DNA of 51,870 nucleotides, taken from Rhodospirillaceae bacterium TMED23 (GTDB taxonomy: Bacteria; Pseudomonadota; Alphaproteobacteria; Rhodospirillales; UBA2165). The position numbers and the translations under genes are program-made. Positions within the stretch are counted from its first letter, which is position 1. Each line of letters opens with the position of its first letter. Shown in pieces: positions 29,841-38,900 of this stretch. The notes beneath the pieces were generated by a model. The model was not told the DNA's origin. It searched no databases and worked only from the letters and a program-made list of their open reading frames with translations. The stretch lies in the NCBI GenBank assembly GCA_002168115.1, contig NHCC01000022.1, positions 163,664-215,533 of the forward strand, written 5' to 3'.

Positions 29841-31760
29841 TTAAATCTCTGATCGTGGAAATTCTGATTCCATCTTCAGTGTAGCAACTGCTGATGTTAG
29901 CGCAAGAATTTCTTGATCTTTTCCACCAAGTCTTCGCATGGCCACAGTTTCTTCCTCAGCTTCGCGTTGACCAAGTACTATAATAACAGGAACTTTTGCT
30001 GCCGAATGCTCTCGGATTTTATAATTTATTTTTTCGTTTCTGAAATCTGCTGAAACAGCTAGCCCCTGGTTTTTTAATTGCGATAAGACCGTCTCTGCGT
30101 ACGGTATTACTTCATCTGTAATTGTCGCTACAACGATTTGTAGTGGAGCTAACCAGAAAGGGAAGCGACCAGAATAATTTTCAATTAATATTCCAATAAA
30201 ACGTTCAAAAGAGCCTAATATAGCTCTGTGTAACATTACTGGTCTGTGTTTTTTTCCATCTTCTCCTATAAACACAGCATCTAATCGCTCAGGAAGAACA
30301 AAATCAACTTGAAGTGTACCACATTGCCAGTCTCTACCAATTGCATCTCGTAAAACAAATTCAAGTTTAGGCCCATAAAATGCGCCTTCTCCAGGATTTA
30401 AGTCATATTTAAATCCAGCGGCATCCACCGCGTCAGTAAGCGCTTGTTCAGCTTTGTCCCAAGTATCGTTACTTCCCGCCCGTTTTTCTGGTCTATCTGA
30501 AAACTTAATAATAATGTCCTCGAAGCCAAAATCTTTATAAACACTCATTAGTAGATCACAAAAATCTTTTGTCTCTTCGGTAATTTGATCTTCCGTACAA
30601 AAAATATGGGCGTCGTCTTGGGTAAATGCTCTTACGCGCATTAATCCATGAAGAGAGCCAGAAGGCTCATTTCTATGGCACGAACCAAACTCAGCCATTC
30701 TTATTGGAAGGTCCCTGTAACTTTTGGTACCTTGTCTAAAAATCTGAACGTGGCAAGGACAATTCATTGGTTTTATAGCCAATGATTTATCTTCTGTTTC
30801 GGTAACAAACATCGCTTCTCTAAATTTATCCCAATGTCCGGAGTCTTCCCAAAGTGATTTATTGACTAATTGAGGTGTGTTTACCTCATGATATCCGGCT
30901 GCCTCCAGCCTATTTCGAATGTAATCTTGCACTGTTCGGTAAAGTTTCCACCCTTTCGAGTGCCAAAAGGCCGCTCCTGGTGCTTCTTCCTGAATATGGA
31001 ATAGATCCATTTCTCGGCCTAAACGTCTATGATCTCTTTTTTCAGCTTCTTCAAGCATATTAAGATAATTCTTAAGCTGTTTTTTATCAGCCCAAGCAGT
31101 GCCGTAAATTCTTTGGAGCATTTCATTATTAGAGTCCCCCCGCCAATATGCACCAGCGAGTTTCATAAGTTTGAAATTTTTACCAAGTTTGCCGGTTGAT
31201 GGTAAATGAGGACCCCTACAGAGATCTGTCCATTCACCCTGCTTATAAATTGTAACGTCCTCGTTATTTGGAATAGCTTCGATAAGTTCCGCTTTGTATA
31301 TTTCACCCTTATTTTTAAAAAATTTAATAGCCTTATCGCGGTCCCAGACTTCACGAATAAATTTAAGATCGCGATCTACGATATCCATCATTTTTTTTTC
31401 AATAGTATCAAAATCATCGGTTGAGAATGGTTTTTCTCGAGCAAAATCATAGTAGAATCCATTTTGGATGGAGGGTCCTATCGTAACCTGTGTTTCGGGA
31501 AAAAGCTCCTGAACCGCCTGTGCCATTACGTGCGCTGCATCATGGCGCAGTAGGTCCAATGCATTATCGTCTTTTGCTGTTACAATTGATAAATTACAAT
31601 CTTTTTCAATAACAAAAGATAGATCTTTCATTAAACCATCAACTCTAATAGCCAATGCAGCCTTCGCAAGGCCTGGGCCGATGTCTTTAGCCACAAAATC
31701 CCCGGTAACAGGTTTATCATATTGCCTTATGTGCCCATCTGGGAGTGTTAAATTTATCAT
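29841..31760 (-). CDS. thrS: Threonine--tRNA ligase
   Basis: Class II synthetase charging tRNA-Thr. Domains in order are TGS (about residues 1-60), the editing domain with [16 protein letters not shown] and the late histidine/cysteine site, the catalytic core with zinc ligands in [12 protein letters not shown] and motif 2 in [23 protein letters not shown], and the anticodon-binding domain from about residue 535. Length 639 residues, normal. It is transcribed towards infC from a good promoter at 31818-31845. Confidence 0.98.
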   Translation of the reverse strand: MINLTLPDGHIRQYDKPVTGDFVAKDIGPGLAKAALAIRVDGLMKDLSFVIEKDCNLSIVTAKDDNALDLLRHDAAHVMAQAVQELFPETQVTIGPSIQNGFYYDFAREKPFSTDDFDTIEKKMMDIVDRDLKFIREVWDRDKAIKFFKNKGEIYKAELIEAIPNNEDVTIYKQGEWTDLCRGPHLPSTGKLGKNFKLMKLAGAYWRGDSNNEMLQRIYGTAWADKKQLKNYLNMLEEAEKRDHRRLGREMDLFHIQEEAPGAAFWHSKGWKLYRTVQDYIRNRLEAAGYHEVNTPQLVNKSLWEDSGHWDKFREAMFVTETEDKSLAIKPMNCPCHVQIFRQGTKSYRDLPIRMAEFGSCHRNEPSGSLHGLMRVRAFTQDDAHIFCTEDQITEETKDFCDLLMSVYKDFGFEDIIIKFSDRPEKRAGSNDTWDKAEQALTDAVDAAGFKYDLNPGEGAFYGPKLEFVLRDAIGRDWQCGTLQVDFVLPERLDAVFIGEDGKKHRPVMLHRAILGSFERFIGILIENYSGRFPFWLAPLQIVVATITDEVIPYAETVLSQLKNQGLAVSADFRNEKINYKIREHSAAKVPVIIVLGQREAEEETVAMRRLGGKDQEILALTSAVATLKMESEFPRSEI

Positions 31761-31817
31761 TTACTTTTTAATAAAAAACCTTGATTAACGTTGCTTATAG
31801 TTAATAATTAAACGCGG

Positions 31818-31845
31818 AATGTAGTCGGTTATAACATCGTGTCAA
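31818..31845 (-). promoter_or_regulatory. Sigma-70-type promoter for thrS-infC
   Basis: Minus strand: TTGACA (31845-31840, perfect -35), a 16-base spacer, TACATT (31823-31818, 4/6 -10). Transcription would start near 31811, about 50 bases before the thrS start, which leaves little room for a structured leader. It is among the best promoter matches in the window. Confidence 0.6.
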
Positions 31846-31861
31846 GTTAGTTCATTTGATA

Positions 31862-32800
31862 TTAAAACTCTAATAATTCTATAATCTCATTGGATGTTAT
31901 ATCTAGTAAATTGTTTTTTCTTACGATCGTAACATCTCTTCCACGTTGTCCACATAGTGCAGGGTCTGATGCGTTAGAAAAGATTACAATGGTCTTACAT
32001 CCGGATAACGCAGCGATATGCATGGGACCAGAGTCATTGCCAATGGCCATTAAAGATTTGTTAAATAAGCAATATAAATCCAATAAGTTAGTTTGACCAG
32101 CCAATGATATACAATTTGAAGTATTCATAGCCAAGTCATTCAACATCATTTTTTCTTCTAAACTACCAATTAGAACAGTTTGTATTTTATTCTGCCCAAT
32201 ATGATTTATGATTTTTTGAAAATTCTCGCGCGGCCAGCGTTTTTCTTTTCGATGCATTGAACCACTCGGTGCTATTATTATAAACTTTTTTTCTAAATTG
32301 AATTTACTGGTGCTAACTTTAATCCAAGAAAAATCCGCTTTATATGGTTTGTTAATACCAGCGAACAATAATTGTTCCCTCTGACGTTCAATAGTGTGCA
32401 TTAGATCTCGATTTATATTTTTGTGGGGGTGACTGCATCCTCTGGCAATTCCAGACCATTCAAGTTTATTTAGTTTTCTTTTTGATAATCTCATCAAATT
32501 AAAATAAAAACTAGTACGGTCCGAGGTTTGTAAATCATAAACGCGGGAAAAATTATTTTCTGCCAACCATTTTTTAATTTCTAGCCAGCCCTTAATTTCA
32601 AGCAAACCAGGTCTAGGATCTATCTTTATTTCATTAAACCATGGAGATTTTAGTGCAAAATCTCTATATGGAATTGTCGTTAGGAGAGTTATTTCCGATG
32701 TGCTATGGTGTTGTCTTATTGCCCCAAAGGGACCTGCAGCTTGCATAAAATCGCCAAGGGCGCCAAGTTTTATGACTAATATTCTATCCTTTAAACTCAC
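31862..32800 (-). CDS. Glycosyltransferase family 9 (heptosyltransferase-like)
   Basis: A GT-B fold protein like WaaC/WaaF/RfaQ ADP-heptose:LPS heptosyltransferases. It starts ILVIKLGALGDFMQAAGPFGAI, typical of GT9, and has the donor-side SLAGQTNLLDLYCLF and GNDSGPMHIAALSGCKTIVIF motifs. Length 312 residues, within family range. It probably adds a sugar to lipopolysaccharide core at the inner face of the membrane; the acceptor cannot be told. Its start overlaps the end of the GT4 gene by 4 bases, so the two form an operon. Confidence 0.85.
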   Translation of the reverse strand: MSLKDRILVIKLGALGDFMQAAGPFGAIRQHHSTSEITLLTTIPYRDFALKSPWFNEIKIDPRPGLLEIKGWLEIKKWLAENNFSRVYDLQTSDRTSFYFNLMRLSKRKLNKLEWSGIARGCSHPHKNINRDLMHTIERQREQLLFAGINKPYKADFSWIKVSTSKFNLEKKFIIIAPSGSMHRKEKRWPRENFQKIINHIGQNKIQTVLIGSLEEKMMLNDLAMNTSNCISLAGQTNLLDLYCLFNKSLMAIGNDSGPMHIAALSGCKTIVIFSNASDPALCGQRGRDVTIVRKNNLLDITSNEIIELLEF

Positions 32801-33966
32801 GATAAAATTACATTCTTTGTTAATAATTCATTGTAAGTTTCTAGAGTTCGTAGGCACATTAATTCATTGGTATATTTTGAATTTACATGTGTTATTGCGT
32901 TCCGTGAAATAACCGAACGCTCTTGAGGGGCCATATTAAGACAAATTTTTATGGCATCAGCAAGGCTATTTGGATTATTTGGTTCAACGAGCCAACCAGT
33001 ACGACCATGTAATATTGTCTCTTTTGATCCTCCATGATCTGTTGCCACGACCATACGACCCATAGCTTGTCCTTCTACTGCGACCCTACCAAATGCCTCG
33101 GGCTCGGTGGATGCTGAAACCACGACGTCGGTTAGCATGTAAGCTGCTGGCATATCATCACAATGCCCAATTATGTTAACAGTATTTTTTAATTTAAGCT
33201 TTTTTATTTCCATCTCCAATTCATTCTTATATCTGACACGCCCTTGATCTGAACCCACAATTAAAACGTGAATTTGGCTTAAATCCAATTTATTTATGGC
33301 CCTGATGAAGTCAATTTGGCCTTTCCAACGAGTAAGCCGACCAGGGAGCATAACAATAAGTTTATCGTCAGGAAGTCTCCATTGTTTTGCTAGTTTAATT
33401 TTTCTCTCATGGCTTATATTCTGGATACTGAAATTTTCGGAGTCAAAGCCCCTGGGTATTATTCTTATTGCGGAATTATTTACACCGTATCGTTGTCTGA
33501 TATGACCAGCAATAAAATGAGAGATGGCAATTACACGAACACCTTGTGTCATAATCTTATTGTATCGCCTTTTTATAAGATTGTTATATCCGCTATAAGT
33601 CCCGTGGAATGTTGTCACGAAGGGTGTATTGGTTTTCTTTGCTGCAAACCAGCCACTCCATGCCGGTGCGCGCGATCTAAGATGAATAATGTCAACTTTA
33701 TTTTGCTTAATAATTTTGGCAAGTCTATCAATATTTTTCCAGATATTTATAGGATTTTTACTAGCCACATTCATTTTGATATGTTTAGAACCTGACCGAA
33801 CGAGTTCATTAGTCATCGGGCCTCCTGACGAAACAACAATGGAACGGCCTCCACCATTAATAATTGCTTTTGCAACGTCAACGGTCCCACGCTCAACTCC
33901 ACCAGCAACTAAATTTGGTAAAACTTGCATTATTGTTGCAGAGCTTGAATCTATTTTTCGCCTCAT
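32797..33966 (-). CDS. Glycosyltransferase family 4
   Basis: GT-B enzyme that probably builds a surface polysaccharide or lipopolysaccharide. It shows the N-terminal MQVLPNLVAGGVERGTVDVAKAI, the acceptor-side LRSRAPAWSGWFA, and the C-terminal nucleotide-sugar motif VVSASTEPEAFGRVAVEGQAMGR with the conserved glutamates. I prefer ATG 33966, giving MRRKIDSSSATIMQVLP, over TTG 34032 of the ORF track, because the extra 22 residues are not family-like. A GAGG lies 11 bases upstream of 33966. Length 389 residues. Its 3' end overlaps the GT9 gene. Confidence 0.85.
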   Translation of the reverse strand: MRRKIDSSSATIMQVLPNLVAGGVERGTVDVAKAIINGGGRSIVVSSGGPMTNELVRSGSKHIKMNVASKNPINIWKNIDRLAKIIKQNKVDIIHLRSRAPAWSGWFAAKKTNTPFVTTFHGTYSGYNNLIKRRYNKIMTQGVRVIAISHFIAGHIRQRYGVNNSAIRIIPRGFDSENFSIQNISHERKIKLAKQWRLPDDKLIVMLPGRLTRWKGQIDFIRAINKLDLSQIHVLIVGSDQGRVRYKNELEMEIKKLKLKNTVNIIGHCDDMPAAYMLTDVVVSASTEPEAFGRVAVEGQAMGRMVVATDHGGSKETILHGRTGWLVEPNNPNSLADAIKICLNMAPQERSVISRNAITHVNSKYTNELMCLRTLETYNELLTKNVILS

Positions 33967-34069
33967 ATCTTTATTAGCCTCTAATATCCTAACAGCATTG
34001 ACTTTAACTAATTTTCTTTCACAATTTAACAACTCTTAAAATTAACCTAATCTTACTAATGGAGAATTA

Positions 34070-34855
34070 ATGCCAACTACTTTTTCCGAAAACAACCGAT
34101 TGCCTAAAAAATTAAAAACTTCTGATGAAAATTTTATTGCCTATCATTCAACTGACATCTCAGAATTGAATAATTTACCGGGTATTATTTTTATGACGGG
34201 TTATATGTCTAACATGGATGGCAGCAAAGCTCTAGCTATTGAGGAGTTTGCCCGAGAACGCGGCCAATCTTTCGTTCGATTTGACTATTTTGGACATGGC
34301 CAATCAAGTGGTAATTTTAGTGATGGCCATATTGGAATTTGGTTAGAAAATGCTATAAGCGTTTTGGATCAACTCAGTGAAGGCCCTCAGATTTTAGTAG
34401 GATCTTCAATGGGAGGTTGGCTTATGTTCTTAGCCGCGCTTGCGCGCCCCGAACGCGTTGCTGGTTTAGTCGGTCTGGCGGCTGCTCCGGATTTTACCGA
34501 GGAACTTTTATTAAAAGAATTAACTGAAGAACAGGTAGCAGAAATTAAAGTTAATGGTCAAGTAACTGTTTCAAGTGAATATGATGATGATTATATATTT
34601 ACAAAAAAATTAATCGATGAGGGTCGTAAATATTTAATATTAAATGACAGAGTAGAAATTAATTGTCCAGTTCGCCTGTTACACGGGATTGAAGATGTAT
34701 CTGTTCCTTGGGAATTCGCAATAAAAATACAAGAACAATTAATTTCAACTGATGTAGAAGTTATATTATTAAAAAATAGCGATCATAGACTGAGCAAGCC
34801 AAATAATTTAGTGAAACTAAGGTCTGTCTTGGATGAGTTCGTGAATTGCTTTTAA
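34070..34855 (+). CDS. Alpha/beta hydrolase
   Basis: A serine hydrolase of the alpha/beta fold, 261 residues. The nucleophile elbow is VGSSMGGWLM, the oxyanion-side strand is IIFMTGYMSNMDGSKA, the acid is probably the aspartate in LHGIEDVSVP, and the histidine is in LLKNSDHRLS. FDYFGHGQSSG is typical of the family. Related proteins include ABHD10-like thioesterases and acyl esterases, so a thioesterase or carboxylesterase role is plausible but the substrate is unknown. GGAG lies upstream of ATG 34070. The 3' end overlaps the convergent SDR gene by 39 bases. Confidence 0.85.
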   Translation: MPTTFSENNRLPKKLKTSDENFIAYHSTDISELNNLPGIIFMTGYMSNMDGSKALAIEEFARERGQSFVRFDYFGHGQSSGNFSDGHIGIWLENAISVLDQLSEGPQILVGSSMGGWLMFLAALARPERVAGLVGLAAAPDFTEELLLKELTEEQVAEIKVNGQVTVSSEYDDDYIFTKKLIDEGRKYLILNDRVEINCPVRLLHGIEDVSVPWEFAIKIQEQLISTDVEVILLKNSDHRLSKPNNLVKLRSVLDEFVNCF

Positions 34856-35692
34856 TCCTTCCCTGAACGTTGGATACAATAACTTAATGCCTAGTTCTTT
34901 TTTAATCTTTTTATTGCTAACGCGTCGATTATCACTCCAAAAAGATTTTGCCATTTTAGACATCCCTAGGATGGCCTCATCAAATGGGATTTCCGTGGGG
35001 GGGGCGACGCCCAGCAATCTTGCCGCAAACCTATCTACCATCATGGGTTCCGCTGATTCATCATCGCATACGTTGTATATACTTCCAGGGTTGGGTTTTT
35101 GAATTGAAAAAATTACTGTTTGAGCAATATCTTCAACGTGAATACGCGAGAATTGGTGCCCTTTTTTCACCACGCTTTTATTCTTACCATTCTTGATGCG
35201 TTCGATAGCAGATCTACCAAGACCATAAATTCCTGGTAATCTAAAAATATGTGCATTTAGGTCTAACCATTCTTTCTCTGCTCTAATTCGACTGAGACTT
35301 CTCTGATGAGTTGGTTTGAGTTCAGCCGTTTCGGCAACCATTGCTCCGTCAGTGTTACCGTAAACTCCTGTGGTTGATAAGTAACCTATCCATTTATTAA
35401 CACCATCCTTTGCTAAAAGGTTTTTGTAGTAATTGATTACTGGATCTTTATTTTCTCCTGGTGGAATTGATGATAAAATGGCATCAGCACTGGTTAGAGC
35501 TTCTTCAGCATCGTTGAACGGCACAGGTTTAATATTAATTTTTTTTAGGTACTCTGATTGATGTTTTTCTCGAACGGATCCAGAGAAGATCCACTTACCA
35601 TAAACATTAGCATTTTTATCTAGGAAGTATTTTATACTTCTGGCTGTGTAACCGGGGCCAAAAAAAAATAGTTTATTTGGTTTACTTCTCAT
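34817..35692 (-). CDS. NAD(P)-dependent epimerase/reductase (extended SDR)
   Basis: Rossmann-fold protein of the atypical extended SDR type (YeeZ-like). It has the nucleotide motif FFFGPGYTARSI, the GYLSTTGVYGNTDG segment with the serine and tyrosine of the usual triad, and HIFRLPGIYGLGRSAIE. Length 291 residues. The substrate is unknown. It lies 24 bases downstream of the GST gene on the same strand, so the two are likely cotranscribed, and it converges on the alpha/beta hydrolase with a 39-base overlap. Confidence 0.82.
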   Translation of the reverse strand: MRSKPNKLFFFGPGYTARSIKYFLDKNANVYGKWIFSGSVREKHQSEYLKKINIKPVPFNDAEEALTSADAILSSIPPGENKDPVINYYKNLLAKDGVNKWIGYLSTTGVYGNTDGAMVAETAELKPTHQRSLSRIRAEKEWLDLNAHIFRLPGIYGLGRSAIERIKNGKNKSVVKKGHQFSRIHVEDIAQTVIFSIQKPNPGSIYNVCDDESAEPMMVDRFAARLLGVAPPTEIPFDEAILGMSKMAKSFWSDNRRVSNKKIKKELGIKLLYPTFREGLKAIHELIQDRP

Positions 35693-35716
35693 GATTATCC
35701 AATTTTACTTGATTGA

Positions 35717-36388
35717 CTAGAAATCGGGGTCTGAGTAATGTTTCGGCGCTGGAAGACCCGGAATTGCATCCGATAAAATTTCTCTGAAGCTTGGACGAGA
35801 TTTTATTCGTGCGTACCAATTTTTTGCTGAGGGGTGATCGACCCAAGGCACATCTCCTAAGTAATCTATACATGATAAATGTGCCGCAGCCGCTATATCA
35901 GCTAGTGAAATTGTATCGCCAGCCAGCCAAAATCTTCGATCAGTTAAAAAAGTGATGTAATTAAGGTGAGTGTGTATGTTAGTCTTTGCTGCTCTTATTT
36001 CTCTTGAGTCTGGTTCTCCAAGACCCAAAAAACGTTTCATAACTTTCTCATTTACCAGTTTACAGGTGACTTCTTCATCAAATTTTTTATCAAACCATGA
36101 TACCAATCTTCGCACCTCTGCTCGGTCATATGGGTTTTCTCCTATTAGGCTAGTTTCAGGGTGCTGCTCTTCTAGATATTCACAAATTGCCATGGAGTCT
36201 GATAGAACAGTATTATCTTCTTCAATAAGGACAGGGACTTCTCCCGCGGGATTTAAGGCTAAGAAATCCCGCCTACGTTCCCAAGTTTGTTCTACCATCA
36301 TGTTGAAAACTAGGCTTTTCTCTGCTAGCGTTAATCTCACTTTGCGCGAGTGTGGAGATAACCATAAATGATAAAGGGTTCTAGCCAT
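35717..36388 (-). CDS. Glutathione S-transferase family protein
   Basis: Has an N-terminal thioredoxin-like domain starting MARTLYHLWLSPHSRKVRLTLAEK, with the cis-proline segment NPAGEVPVLIEEDNTVLSDSMAICEYLEE, and an all-helical C-terminal domain with the FWLAGDTISLADIAAAAHL N-capping motif. Length 223 residues, normal for GSTs. It probably conjugates or transfers glutathione, but the substrate cannot be told from sequence. It is upstream of, and probably cotranscribed with, the SDR gene, and divergent from uppP. Confidence 0.88.
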   Translation of the reverse strand: MARTLYHLWLSPHSRKVRLTLAEKSLVFNMMVEQTWERRRDFLALNPAGEVPVLIEEDNTVLSDSMAICEYLEEQHPETSLIGENPYDRAEVRRLVSWFDKKFDEEVTCKLVNEKVMKRFLGLGEPDSREIRAAKTNIHTHLNYITFLTDRRFWLAGDTISLADIAAAAHLSCIDYLGDVPWVDHPSAKNWYARIKSRPSFREILSDAIPGLPAPKHYSDPDF

Positions 36389-36534
36389 ATTCTTTTATTG
36401 TCTAGCTATAGGCATATCGCAACTAAAATTTGCAGATGCTCGTTACTATGAATACACATGTATCAGCCTTTTAATAATTCAGTTTCTAGTATGTTTAATA
36501 TAATAACGATTAATTAATCAAGAGTTCATATTTT

Positions 36535-37386
36535 ATGACAATTTCACAACTAATTCTACTTTCCTTTATTCAAGGTGTTACAGAGTTTTTACCAATTTCA
36601 TCATCCGGCCATTTAATCATTCTACCAAAGTTAGCAGGTTTTGAAGATCAAGGGCTAGTTATGGATGTAGCAGTGCACCTTGGGACCTTGCTGGCTGTAA
36701 TAATTTATTTTTGGCGTGATATATATAGACTTTTATTTTCGGCAGTTAATGTGTTCTTAAATACAAATAGCCAAAGTAGGTTTAATTCCGATTTTTTACT
36801 TTTGATAAAATTGCTGATATCTAGCTTACCTGTAATTTTTATGGGTTTGATATTCTCTAAATATTTTATAATTAATTTCCGTACGCTAGAGATTATTGGC
36901 TGGACAACTTTGATATTTGGAGTTTTGCTCTTTTTTTCAGATAAACTCAACATGACGATTTTAAGGATAAACCATATCTCATTTTCGGGGGCTATTTTTA
37001 TTGGTCTCATGCAAGCTGTAGCTTTAATTCCTGGAACAAGCCGATCTGGCATTACTATGACAGCTGCCCGATTTTTAGGGGTTGAGAGGCAAGATGCAGC
37101 GCGTTTCTCAATGCTTTTAGCAATCCCGGCAATATTGGGTGCAGCATCTTTAAAAAGTTATGAAGTATATATCTCAGGAAAAAATTTTATGATGATTGAA
37201 GCAGTAATATTGGTCGTTTTATCATTTGTTTTTGCTTTATTTGCCATAACCTTTTTGATGGCTTGGCTACGACGAGCTAATTTTACCCCTTTTGTCATTT
37301 ATAGAGTAGTTCTTGGCAGCCTCTTAATTTTTATAGCCTATAAAGCCCCTGAATTTAATTTTTGGAGTTATTTAGGGATATATTAG
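36535..37386 (+). CDS. uppP: Undecaprenyl-diphosphatase
   Basis: Integral membrane phosphatase (BacA family) that dephosphorylates undecaprenyl pyrophosphate to recycle the lipid carrier for peptidoglycan and polysaccharide synthesis. The two active-site motifs are visible: QGVTEFLPISSSGHL near the N-terminus and PGTSRSGITMTAARFLG near residue 165. About eight hydrophobic segments over 283 residues, as expected. It ends 2 bases before the convergent hisN stop. Confidence 0.95.
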   Translation: MTISQLILLSFIQGVTEFLPISSSGHLIILPKLAGFEDQGLVMDVAVHLGTLLAVIIYFWRDIYRLLFSAVNVFLNTNSQSRFNSDFLLLIKLLISSLPVIFMGLIFSKYFIINFRTLEIIGWTTLIFGVLLFFSDKLNMTILRINHISFSGAIFIGLMQAVALIPGTSRSGITMTAARFLGVERQDAARFSMLLAIPAILGAASLKSYEVYISGKNFMMIEAVILVVLSFVFALFAITFLMAWLRRANFTPFVIYRVVLGSLLIFIAYKAPEFNFWSYLGIY

Positions 37387-37388
37387 AA

Positions 37389-38171
37389 TTATTCATTAAG
37401 AAGTTTCAAAGCTTTTCTATGCAAATCGTTGTCTCCAGCCGCTAGTACCCTGCCATCCGACCAAATGGATAATTTTTTTCCTGACCAATCAGAAATTTTG
37501 CCACCAGCGCCCTCTATTATTGGAACTAGTGCACAATAATCGTAAGGCTTGAGTGCTGCCTCACAAACAATGTCCGTATAGCCTGAGGCGAGTAAACCAT
37601 AGGCATAACAATCTGCTCCATAAAGAGAAAATTTTACTCGCTCGGATAGTTTATCGAAGTCTCTTTTATTTTTGTCTGCAAACATTGACGGTGAGGTTGC
37701 ATATAACCAAGCATTTTCTATGCTGGTGCAAGATCGAGAAGTTATTTTGAGATCGTTATGTGTAGATGCTAAACCTTTTGCACCAAACCAACGCTCTTTG
37801 AGTATAGGCTGATCAATGATACCTAAAATTGGTTTAGTTTTGTAACATAATGCAATCAATACTCCGAATGTAGGCTTACCGGTTATGAAAGCTTTTGTTC
37901 CGTCTATGGGATCCAGCACCCAAACGTAGTCTGAGTTCAAATTATGTGGTTTGAATTCTTCGCCGAGTATACCATGATCTGGAAATTCTGTTTGGATTTT
38001 AGATCGCATTGCTGTTTCTATTTCAAGGTCAGCAATCGTAACAGGACTGCTATCGAGTTTGTTTGAAAAGTCCTTTCGCATTCGAAAATATTTTTGAGCT
38101 ATGGGCCTTGCGAGATCCGCTAAAGTTATTGCTGTTTTAATGTAAGAGGTTTCTAAGGTCACCCTTTTCAC
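37389..38171 (-). CDS. hisN: Histidinol-phosphatase, inositol-monophosphatase family
   Basis: Mg-dependent phosphatase of the IMPase fold. It has the metal motifs GEE in HGILGEEFK, DPIDGTKAFITGKPTFG, and the late KPYDYCALVPIIEGAGGKISDW. The GTKAFITGKPTFG form, rather than GT-x-NF, is characteristic of HisN-type histidinol phosphatases of alphaproteobacteria and actinobacteria, so histidine synthesis is the best call; inositol monophosphatase activity is a lesser alternative. Length 260 residues. It starts 6 bases after the cytochrome c gene. Confidence 0.85.
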   Translation of the reverse strand: MKRVTLETSYIKTAITLADLARPIAQKYFRMRKDFSNKLDSSPVTIADLEIETAMRSKIQTEFPDHGILGEEFKPHNLNSDYVWVLDPIDGTKAFITGKPTFGVLIALCYKTKPILGIIDQPILKERWFGAKGLASTHNDLKITSRSCTSIENAWLYATSPSMFADKNKRDFDKLSERVKFSLYGADCYAYGLLASGYTDIVCEAALKPYDYCALVPIIEGAGGKISDWSGKKLSIWSDGRVLAAGDNDLHRKALKLLNE

Positions 38172-38177
38172 TTTAAT

Positions 38178-38714
38178 CTATTTTGGCAATTCTACTGGAT
38201 TTTCTGATAAGTTTCGCAAATAAAGAATTACTGCGGCACGATCATTTGGTTTTTTTAATCCAGCAAAAGACATTTTTGTTCCGGGTAAATAACTTTTAGG
38301 TTTTTTTAAAAATCCTTCCATGCTCGAAAAATCCCAAGTTCCTCCTACTTTTTTTAATGCTGAAGAATAATTATAGCCGATTGACTGTCCCTTGTTTTGT
38401 CCAATAATATTATACAAATTTGGCCCAACTTTATTTTTTCCGCCCTTAACAAAACTATGACAAGCCACACATTTTTTGGCAACTTTCTTGCCTTTATCTG
38501 GGCTCGCTGATGCCAACCGAACTGAGAGAGGAAGAACTGGTTCGGGGATCTTTTTGTTTTTCGCCGATTTAACGGGTACCGAAGGCTCTTGATTGTTTGA
38601 TTGAATAGTTTTCACAGGTGGAATAAGGGAATTTCCAATATAATTGCTACCTACAATCAACCACGCAGCGGTGAGAAGGGCTGCAATAATATTATTTGTT
38701 TTCATGCTCCACAT
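38178..38714 (-). CDS. Membrane-anchored class I cytochrome c
   Basis: One N-terminal membrane helix (about residues 7-30), a Pro/Lys-rich linker (about 31-68) and a class I cytochrome c domain with heme motif CVACH and distal methionine in GTKMSFAGL. The order anchor-linker-heme domain and the position beside kdsB-pheA match the CycM-like cytochrome c552 of alphaproteobacteria, which carries electrons from the bc1 complex to aa3 oxidase. Length 178 residues. The start at ATG 38714 has AAGGAC 8 bases upstream; a second ATG three codons later is less well placed. Confidence 0.88.
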   Translation of the reverse strand: MWSMKTNNIIAALLTAAWLIVGSNYIGNSLIPPVKTIQSNNQEPSVPVKSAKNKKIPEPVLPLSVRLASASPDKGKKVAKKCVACHSFVKGGKNKVGPNLYNIIGQNKGQSIGYNYSSALKKVGGTWDFSSMEGFLKKPKSYLPGTKMSFAGLKKPNDRAAVILYLRNLSENPVELPK

Positions 38715-38737
38715 TAACTAGCGTCCTTTTATTCTAT

Positions 38738-38767
38738 TTGACGAAACAAACTGTTTGTATTTATAAA
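38738..38767 (+). promoter_or_regulatory. Candidate promoter for kdsB-pheA with a palindrome in the spacer
   Basis: TTGACG (38738-38743), an 18-base spacer, then TATAAA (38762-38767), 5/6 matches for both boxes. The spacer holds a perfect inverted repeat, ACAAAC-T-GTTTGT (38746-38758), a possible operator. The leader to kdsB would be about 125 bases of AT-rich DNA with no other feature seen. Confidence 0.45.
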
Positions 38768-38900
38768 CTTTAAAAAAAAATAATCAAATACTCTAAATTA
38801 TTAAAATAAGATATTTTTTTTTAAACCATATGGTAGAAGAATTCGTAATAACTAGATAGAAAAGTGATCTAAAAAATTACAGACGATGAATGAGGTAAAT

